This document shows, one piece after another, positions 56,256 to 64,000 of a stretch of 64,000 nt of DNA. The notes below the pieces were generated by a model. It had not been told where the DNA came from. It worked only from the letters and a program-made list of their open reading frames with translations, and searched no databases. Origin of the DNA: Forficula auricularia (taxonomy: Eukaryota > Arthropoda > Insecta > Dermaptera > Forficulidae); assembly GCA_024734495.1 (NCBI GenBank), contig JALMQS010000088.1, positions 372,001-436,000 on the forward strand, given 5' to 3'. How positions within the stretch are numbered: the stretch's first letter is position 1; each line of letters begins with the position of its first letter. The translations under genes were made by a program, and so were the position numbers.

Positions 56256-56702
56256 TATTTCTTAATTGAAAAGTGATGGAAAGACAGCCAAAGGATAAAA
56301 TTATCGAATAAAATAGATTTATTGGATATTCATGTTTTTCATCACTCAAAAACCAACGTTTCGGAGGATTTTTAATATTATAATAATTAAGGAAAGAAAA
56401 ATCCATTCTTTAAAAATTCTATTGATGACTCTATTAAGAAAGGATAAATTTCGAGCATTGCTGGAGGAGAGAAGGGAGAAATATCTTGTATTTTTCCCTC
56501 AATGGCCCCTTTAAACCCTGAAGGAGGGAAAATCCTCCTAAACGTTGGTTTATGAGTGATGAAAAAATAAATGAATATCCAATAAATCTATTTTATTCGA
56601 GAGAATTTTTTCACTATCCTTGGGCTGCCTTTCCATCACTTATCAATTAAAATTTCTACCAGTGCGTCTCTCTCAGAAAAGAAAATGTCTTCTATTTCTT
56701 AA
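56256..56702. mobile_element. Palindromic element with decayed hammerhead-like core
   Basis: Arms 56270-56385 and 56510-56640 share AAGTGATGGAAAGACAGCC, ATTTATTGGATATTCAT and AACCAACGTTTCGGAGG or complements. A right tail has TTTCTACCAGTGCGTCTCTC. TATTTCTTAA occurs at 56256-56265 and 56693-56702, a 10-bp candidate duplication. Core in the right arm (56512-56552): helix I TAAACC/GGTTTA and GTT are kept, but CTGAAGA is shortened and GAAAC is now TAAAC. Confidence 0.7.
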
Positions 56703-58269
56703 CATTATTCTTAATTCTAATTTTATATGTAAAAAAAAAACAAGTGTGGGTTTTAAATTAAAAAAAAAAAAAATTGATAAATTTAATAATTTGAAATTTA
56801 AAATCCTGTTTCTTTGTTCATGCCATCTTGAAAAATTCTTAATAAATCATTCAAAAAATTATATTTTTGAAGTCGGGAAAACTGAAGCTAGCGAACCCAA
56901 ATTCTAATCATTTCTCTACATTGGAAATACAAACATTTTGATAAAAGAACGAACTTCCTAAAACTTTCAATTCTTGACTTGGGTTTCGGACACCCAGGCC
57001 CAAAAAAAAATCATAGTTGAAAATTATTTCTCTGCACTGTTTCAGAGATTTTTAAAAGAAATGAGCAAAAAAATCGGCTGCCTCCAGAGCGAAGTATTAA
57101 TTAATTATTTAATTAATATTCAAAGATTTTTTATTTAATATTTTTAAAATATATCGATAGCTACGTACGTAAGTAATTACATAATATATCAAAGTTTATT
57201 TTGAAATAAAGATTCACAGTAAATTTTAATCAAAGGTATTATTTATTATGAAATATTTCAAGTTTATTATTATATTATATAATATAATAACAATTAAATA
57301 TCTCCGATTTTTTTAATTACAAATCAATGTTTTTTTTTATACTTTACAAGAAAAGGAGAAATTGAAATGATATTGACTCATTAATTTAGGGGGTAAAACA
57401 TCTTGTAATTTAGAAATCCTTTTAAGAATTTCATTAAAGTTTTCGTTTACGAAAATCAATTCTTGTACTAAACACCGCGATAATGATAGTGAAATTTAAC
57501 ATTCTTTATTATGTAGTTTCCATTTTCTTTATCGTTACTAGGTTACTACCACCATGGTTTCTTTTAGTTTTCTAATGATTAATTTACACCATTTTATTAC
57601 CCTAATATGCTATTACTTTTTGTTTTTGAAAATTATCAAAATAGTCAAATATCAGGGTAAGTAATTAATAAAAGATTCGTTCTCTCGATTTCATATCGAC
57701 CGTAGTTTCATTTTCATCCTTTTCTAATTTATCTAGACGTTATAAATAAAATTGTCTTAGAGACTATTAAATAAAGGGATTTATGTACATAACTCTATAA
57801 AATATGGCATTTGTACTAACTAGTTAAATACAATAAACCTAATGTTTCAAAATAGTCAATTTTCAAACATACATTGCCCTTTGGCTGTAAAATTAGTAAA
57901 AAATCGTTCCTATTCGTTTATCCCTCTGATTGGAACTTTCTTATGTCTTATGTCTTAGAATCTTGACTTCTTCAAAACCCGACTTCAAAACTATTTTCGA
58001 TTACCCCCCCCCCCATAAAAATTCCTGCTCCTCCTTTCATTCATTCCTAAACTACATAAGTGTTTCACTTATTCTAATGAAAAATTTGAATCCATTAAAT
58101 AATATACCTATTTTTTTTTCTCGAAAAGTCAGAATTTTATTTTCGTAATTCTTAAGAAAGTTTTCTAAGAGCATTTTTCTCTGATGATTTAAAGCCAATA
58201 ATTCCCCCCAAGGCGTGCTTTGCGCGTAGCACGCGTTTTGCCTATTATAAACCCCTTTTCGTGGTTATA
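56703..58269. other. AT-rich non-coding stretch
   Basis: Short frames at 56620-56907 and 57930-58148 have no motifs. A C-run is near 58003-58012. No element ends. Confidence 0.4.
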
Positions 58270-58552
58270 TTGGTAAAAAGTTCGGGACCACCTAATTCAT
58301 CAATACGTTTATCCCCATGACTTCAAGGAACTGAAACTCTCCCCCGGCGTCCATCTTTCCCGATACCTACAACCTTCAATCCTTCAAAACCCAGGTGTAC
58401 AAACACCTACGCCTCCACCCTTTCTCTTGATTTATTATTCCTTCTCTTCGGTAATGCAGAGGTCTGTCGAAATTCATAGGGGCCACATCTTCCTAGTGCG
58501 GGCGCCGGCTTCTTCCATTCGATTTCATTAAACAAAAAAAGAAAAAAAAAAA
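58270..58552 (+). pseudogene. 5'-truncated non-LTR retrotransposon (LINE) 3' end with poly-A
   Basis: One frame reads TFIPMTSRN, a stop where W is expected, then NSPPASIFPDTYNLQSFK, TQVYKHLRLHPFS and a stop near 58435. This is the conserved C-terminal signature of LINE ORF2. The 3' UTR runs to an A-rich tail at 58531-58559. A second, more damaged copy is at 10806-10945. Confidence 0.75.
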
Positions 58553-58614
58553 AAAAAAATAGATTAATGATCAAAAAGTTTCAGGAATTTATTTAGAAAA
58601 TCAAAAATACAAAT

Positions 58615-58735
58615 TTATTCATTAAAATCGATAATGGGACATTCAAAGTACTCCCCATCGACTGCAGCGCACTTATCCCAGCGCTTGATCCAATTTTCTA
58701 AACATTTTTCGTCATCGAAAACCGACGAAAACGTC
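58615..58735 (-). pseudogene. Mariner transposase C-terminus (left, inverted copy)
   Basis: The minus frame reads KCLENWIKRWDKCAAVDGEY, FE, then IIDFNE and a stop. This is the typical mariner C-terminal segment (W-x-x-R-W-x-K-C, then YFEG). Upstream of it the frame passes into the mirrored part and is not transposase. Confidence 0.75.
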
Positions 58736-58972
58736 GACAAAATCAAAGAAATGATTCCCTGCGACGAAGAAGTCCTGTTTAGTCGACTCAAAAAATCGCT
58801 CAGGATTACGCGTTTTAGCAGCCAAGTGGAGATAATGAAAAAATCGAAGATATCTCTGATAGCCAAACCGAAAACTGAATATAAAAAATGTTTTGATGAT
58901 TGGATCAAGCGCTGGCATGAGTGCGTTGCAGCCGATGAGGAGTAAGTTCTTTGAAGGAGACAATACTGATTT
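58700..58972 (+). pseudogene. Mariner transposase, N-terminal scrap fused to C-terminus
   Basis: DENVDKIKEMI resembles the N-terminal helix-turn-helix region of mariner transposases. It is followed without interruption by PCDEEVLFSRLKKSLR, matching the family's PCDFFLFPxLKxxL, which includes the third catalytic aspartate, and then YKKCFDDWIKRWHECVAAD. A stop interrupts just before TTTGAAGGAGACAAT, the FEGDN codons. About two thirds of the protein is deleted. Confidence 0.75.
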
Positions 58973-59033
58973 TGATTAATAAATTTGTATTTTTGATTTT
59001 CGGAATAAATTCCTGAAACTTTTTGATCAAGGT

Positions 59034-60141
59034 AGTATTTCAATTTTATTTAGATGAATAAATAAAATAATAAAACACACAACTAATTTTCAAAGCAGCT
59101 TTCATTTAAAAACAATATATGTAGAATGTACATATTTCCAAACCTAAATAGAAAAATCAAATTCGATATATTTTTTAAAACTTTCTTTATTTTGATTTGT
59201 GTCTTTATATTAACATTAAGTGATTAAAACTCATTATTCTCCTTTGGCTTATACAAGAATCATCTCTAAATACCTCAGCCTATTATTATTTCTCATATCG
59301 TGAATAGACCCTCCCTTTGTAACAAGTTGATCTCTGATCCTGAATCGTCTCGTAATATCATATATTTATAACATACACACCTTCTTCCATGTTATCTATA
59401 TTTACCATCAATTTACAAACAAACAAAAATCACTTTTGATACCGCTAGAATACAAAAAATTATTATAAAACATTAATTTGAGAAGAAACCCATTCATTTA
59501 AAAATAATATTAGAAACACAGCGGTAAATCAACTATTATTATTATTATTATTAGCTCCGTAATATCAATTGAGGAGCGTCTCAGAGTATACTGAGAGGTT
59601 GATTCGTCTAGAATTAAGAGACACGTCATATATCAAATCAATATATACATACCTACATATAGATTTCATGTATGAAAACTTTTCGAATTATTTGACTATA
59701 AAAGTAAAAAGTATTCTGAATATTCTTCTAAAACATTATTAGTTCTTATTTAAGTATGTTCGTTAAGGATTTTTCATAAAAATATTGAAAAAATTTGAGA
59801 TGCCATTAAAAAAATAAAATAATTAAAAAAATATTTTTATTTTTATTTATTTCTATTGATTGGCTACAATTTCGGCCCTCCCTGTTTGAACATTCTCAGT
59901 AGTAAATAACCCCTAGGTTAAAAAAAATGTTCTTATGTTTGAAACGTAATGTATTTTTTCTAAATTAAAACACCCACATATGTACAAGAATTTCATTCTA
60001 TTAGTAAAAAAGTTTATAAACAATAAACGAAAACAAAAACCCGATTAGATTTTGGTCTTTCAAGCTTCAGAACTTCCAGTTTATGAATCCAAAAAATCAG
60101 AAAAACTTGAATTATTACCATATGGGAGGAACTTTTTAATG
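59034..60141. other. AT-rich non-coding stretch
   Basis: An (ATT)n run lies at 59535-59553. No gene or element ends. Confidence 0.4.
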
Positions 60142-60578
60142 ATTGCAACTAGGGATGTTACGGAGGTGGGTTTAGCGGGACCGCAGTCGGAACTGGAGAT
60201 TTTAAATTTGATTTATTAGTCGGAGTCGAAGTAGAAGAGATATGTATTTAACTAACTGTTAAGGGCAGGCCTAAAAAAAATAATAGAAATATAATTCAGT
60301 AATCAATCTCTTTAATCATTCAAATATAAATAATAATACACATACCTAAGTAAAATGCAACAATAGAAAAATATGCTGGCTTGAGGTGATTCCCCGGCCG
60401 ACAAGTCAAAACTTGTAGGTGCGCGCTCTGGCTGGCCTCGGTCGAATCTTTCGATCTTCGATACAACCTCCGATTCAAAATTATCGGAGCCGAAGTCGGA
60501 ATCGGAGGTGTAAAATCAATCGGAATTTCCGACCTTTCGGAGTCGGAGTCGAAGCTCCGTAACATTCCTAGTTGCAAC
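60142..60578. mobile_element. Non-autonomous hAT-like element (60150-60570)
   Basis: TAGGGATGTTACGGAG and CTCCGTAACATTCCTA are inverted ends with one mismatch. ATTGCAAC (60142-60149) and GTTGCAAC (60571-60578) fit an 8-bp duplication. GTCGGAGTCGAAG-like words repeat inside both ends. The 85-codon minus-strand frame is a by-product. Confidence 0.82.
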
Positions 60579-61091
60579 TAATGACCTGAAATTCGACTTA
60601 CAGGTTTTTATTAATAAACTCCATCTATCTATATTTCTAGCTCAAGCCATGTCTTTACCCCTTGTTAAAAAAAATATGACTAAATAAAACTAAAAAGTTA
60701 TTAGCATTAGTGACTGTTTATTTCATTAGTTTTTGTACTAAAAATTTTAAATGTTCTTTCAGTTTCAATTTGTAGAACTTTAATGGTCTAATTACTATTT
60801 AAATATGAAAATTAGCAAAGCCTATTACAATAAAAACAAATACTAGTATACTTTAAGAACTAAAAAAATTTCTGCGCTACTTTAATTAGTCCGATTACCT
60901 TCTTCAAATTGCTATTATACCCCCATGGAGTAATTACCTCTAGTCTAGGAACCACGGCATTAATCTATATTGCCATATTTTAAATACATATTAAGTTAAG
61001 TGAGAAGAAATACCTATAGAAATAGTGTACAATTTCATCCCAATTACAAATTTAAAAATGAGGTTTCGATATTTAAGTATTTTTTATTCGT
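60579..61091. other. AT-rich non-coding stretch
   Basis: No supportable feature. Confidence 0.35.
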
Positions 61092-61251
61092 ACGTAGTTA
61101 TTTAGGTAAAAAGAAATTTTAAAATATAAATTACAATGTAGGTTTCACACAATAAAAACCTACCTAGTAATTTACATTTTAAAATTTCTTTTTACCTTTA
61201 TAACATGTTTCACCTAGAACCTACATCATTCTCCCTTAACGTAGTTATTTA
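61092..61251. mobile_element. Small palindromic element (GTAGGTTTCAC family) with 13-bp direct repeats
   Basis: Arms 61104-61145 and 61157-61198 (AGGTAAAAAGAAATTTTAAAA and complement). A right-only tail has ATGTTTCACC. Perfect direct repeats ACGTAGTTATTTA are at 61092-61104 and 61239-61251. The architecture is the same as at 848-988. Confidence 0.75.
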
Positions 61252-61370
61252 CTTTAGATTTCGCACAACACTCGTTTAAAATACATATCGAATTTTAAAT
61301 TAAACCCGCGCGGTGTTTCTTGAATCCCAGATTGTTAAATTTAACTATATTCTTGTACTATACTTAATAC

Positions 61371-62312
61371 ATATGGGGCATTCCACGCCAAATCGGACGG
61401 TTTGAAAAATTTTAATTTTTGATTTCCTTCATTTTTTGACATATTTTAGTATCCACCAAAAAATTCATCCTGGTAAATTTTGAAATTTTTTTGCTCATAA
61501 CTTCTTCAAAAATGGTCCAAATTAATTTTTTTTTTTTTCGAAATTTTTGTTTTTTTACATACTTTTAGAAAAAAATACAAAAAATTATTTAAAATGTTTT
61601 TAAATGCGATTTTTGAGTTTGAAAATTTTGATATTGTTTTTGAAACTGTTTGTACCTACTCTTCGATTTTTTGATAATTTTTTATTTTAAACTTCTATTC
61701 ATTCTACAAATTTTAAGACCGGGCTGATAGTGAGCCAATGATAATTTTTTTTTCCATTTTTGATTTTGATTTTCTTTCAACAAACTAAAATACTAGTTAT
61801 TTATTTTAAACACCTGTTAACGATGAAAATCAATTCAAAATAACTAAGAACTCAATACCAAAAAGTGGTTTTAATAATGGTTAATAGCCAATAAAATTTT
61901 TTCGAAATTTTCAAAAATCGAAAAAAATAGTAATTTTCATAGGCCCACTATCCCGGTCGTAAAATTTGAGAATGAATAGAAGTTTAAAATAAAAAATTAT
62001 CAAAAAAATTCAAGAGTACATACAGTTTCAAAAACAAGATTAAAATATTCAAAGTCAAAAATCGCAAATAAAAAGACTAAATAATTTTTTTGTATTTTTT
62101 TCTAAAAAGTATGTAAAAAAACAAAAATTAAAAAAAAAATTGAATTTGGACCATTTTTGAAGAAGTTATTAGCGAAAAACCGAAATTCGATATACTTTAA
62201 AATTTATTTACCAGGAATATTTTTTGATGGATACTAAAAAATGTCAAAAAATGAAGACAATCAAAAATTAAACATTTTCAAACCGCCCGATTTGCCGTGG
62301 AATGCCCCATAT
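61371..62312. mobile_element. Large palindromic MITE (GGGGCATTCCA ends)
   Basis: ATATGGGGCATTCCACG and CGTGGAATGCCCCATAT begin arms of about 450 bp centred near 61842 (AATGGTCCAAATTAATTTTT, AAAATTATCAAAAAAAT, AAACTTCTATTCATTCT and complements). The terminal motif suggests a DNA transposon-derived MITE. A duplication cannot be fixed because the site is TA-rich. Confidence 0.8.
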
Positions 62313-62316
62313 ATTT

Positions 62317-62460
62317 TAATGTTTCGCATTTAAATTATTTCCTGCTCTGTTTATCTGGCGTTTTAATGAACTCCCATATACATATATTGATGTTTTCGCA
62401 TTTAAATTATTTCCTGCCCTGTTTATCTGACGTTTTAACGAACTCCCACTCTTGTTATCT
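62317..62460 (+). repeat. Tandem duplication, unit about 75 bp
   Basis: TTTCGCATTTAAATTATTTCC, GTTTATCTG and GCGTTTTAATGAACTCCC occur twice with few differences. The minus-strand frame repeats SSLKRQINRAGNNLNAK for this reason. Confidence 0.75.
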
Positions 62461-64000
62461 TCAGTCGTAGCACGTTTGCTTGACAATTCGTCAGTTAACC
62501 ACTGAGTACTTATTGAATCCTCTGACATATCCTCTATTCTATACTAAAAACAGATTGACCATTAACAATAAGCAAGAAACATAGGCATTACTATTATTAC
62601 ATCTTTTGCAAAAGTATCACACTATATGTATAAAGTCCCTATATAAAGAGATTCAATTAAACACTCCACACTAATCCTAATGTATTGTCCCATAAATAAT
62701 ATTTTTTTTGACATTTTATTAGATTAAATAAAATATTTGTCTACTTGTGTTTCATAAAAACTTTTGAACCTTACAACTTCTAAAGTTGAACCAGTCTTTA
62801 ATTATCTATTGACTTTTCGTAGCTAAGGCAGGAGAAGGATTAATTTTGATATGCAAGACTTATTTCATATATTTTTTTTTTATTTATTTAATTAATTTTC
62901 AACGGTAAAAGCCTTAACAAGTTGGTTATATACAAACACAAATATCATCCACACCACAATGAAACAGAAAGAAACAATAGTTAGTATGGCAATTGAAAAT
63001 ACATATTATACATATGTTTGTTTTTCTAATAAATCAACATTTAGTATTAAGGGAGAATTAAATATTAAAAACTATGAATTTTGGGACACAGAAAATATTC
63101 ATCTGGTCTACAAATGTATGATAATTGAAATTAAATATCGACGACAAAGTTTTTACAAGTTGGTTGCATACAAAATAAAATTCTATATACATTAAAATGA
63201 AAGAAAGAGTGATATATACAAATGTATGATAATTGAAAATAATACATATAAAGACAGATAAATTATGTATTATCCTTCAGTGGATTGGTATTACATAAAT
63301 ACAGACAAGTCAGCCATTTTGAATCGTGATATATACCTAAATATTTGTTATAAAGTAAAACTTAAGTTTATAATCTTAGGACAATAAATTCATAGGGTAA
63401 CAAAATAAGTATTTTTTTATGGCTGATTATGACGCTCCTAATTGTGGAGCCACCAATAAATATTTGTGCAAACTAACACTCTATATAGTTCAATTAGCAT
63501 ATTGGCCCCAGGTGCTCAATTCAATGTCTAGTAGAAAAACAAACTTAAAACTTGATCCCGCAATTAAAATATACAAAAGCAACATTCATTAAAAAAAGAC
63601 ATAAATAATATCATCATTATTAGAACAAATATCCTGATTTATTTGATGTCAGAGGACAAATATATAACACAATTTCTATCTTGGTAATATACATTATTTT
63701 ATACTAAATGAAGATGAAGGTTCTTTCATAATTTCTAATAATGAATTAGATAATATTCATCTATCTTTTTGACTTAGCCTTAGTTAGTCTGAAAAAGTCA
63801 CAATATTGACAATTAAATTTGTATAATCCTTGACTTGTCATTTATCTTTTTACTTTCACTTTTCTTTATCTCTATAAGTATTGATGAGTTTTTTGGAGAG
63901 TAGGTGAGAGGGCGAAATTTGTTTAAAAAAAATCAATATTTTTTTTAAAACCTACAAAATTTCGGGATTAAGGCGTATAGCCCCTTTGGTTACGTGATTT
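62461..64000. other. AT-rich non-coding stretch to the window end
   Basis: TATGATAATTGAAA words recur near 63117 and 63226 as a short duplication. No gene, element end or RNA could be supported. Confidence 0.4.

Larger units (their letters stand above)
58567..59033. mobile_element. Internally deleted mariner element
   Basis: Inverted ends GATCAAAAAGTTTCAGGAAT and ATTCCTGAAACTTTTTGATC extend about 55 bp inward (ATCAAAAATACAAATTTATT). Both ends code for the same transposase C-terminus in opposite directions, so the copy is a head-to-head fold-back of 3' sequence plus a small N-terminal piece. Confidence 0.82.

Noticed and set aside
58615..59043. A 142-codon intact minus-strand protein
   Set aside because: Only the last 30 residues are mariner-like; the rest is the antisense of the mirrored copy.

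Overview
The window is AT-rich eukaryotic DNA, almost certainly an animal and most likely an arthropod. That placement is inferred from the repeat types (hAT, mariner, pogo/Tigger, non-LTR retrotransposon fragments, a tRNA-derived SINE) and from dispersed motifs I associate with arthropod genomes; no conserved protein gene fixes the taxon. I see no rRNA, intact tRNA, CRISPR array or complete gene. Most open frames here are short and lie in repeats.

Gene-like signal is limited to two GC-rich islands. Positions 54480-55050 look like a 5' UTR plus a first coding exon (74 codons ending at a consensus GTAAGT donor). Positions 14625-15000 are a GC- and CpG-rich patch with splice-donor-like sites on both strands. 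Protein remnants are transposon-derived: a deleted mariner (58567-59033), a deleted pogo/Tigger element (55925-56234), and C-terminal pieces of two kinds of non-LTR element (10806-10945, 58270-58552, 36395-36700).

Most of the rest is nested mobile DNA. DNA elements with target duplications include hAT elements at 8721-9275, 16993-17756, 20510-20729, 45228-47412, 48351-49436, 53556-53943 and 60150-60570, and TA-flanked palindromic MITEs at 17220-17679, 18838-19693 and 38363-39383. Large fold-back elements lie at 6980-8048, 24807-28757 and 52225-53245. Nesting is several levels deep: at 38285-39670 a SINE sits in a MITE that sits in an older repeat.

The most interesting content is a set of about ten palindromic elements scattered over the window (about 1.07, 6.2, 32.4, 35.3, 40.5, 41.4-42.3, 43.3, 45.4-46.6, 47.5 and 56.3 kb). 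Their arms carry a hammerhead-ribozyme-like core: CTGANGA, a stem-loop, GAAAC, a minimal helix III, a GTC/GTT/GTA cleavage triplet, and flanking bases that pair as helix I. In different families the helix I bases differ but still pair. The ribozyme in each arm points outward, so the two arms encode it on opposite strands. Several of these elements are flanked by 9-13-bp direct repeats and have an extra tail on one side only, which suggests a retroelement-like insertion mode. Diminished-stem-III hammerheads are known from Penelope-like retroelements; palindromic, head-to-head non-autonomous carriers like these may be a poorly described form.
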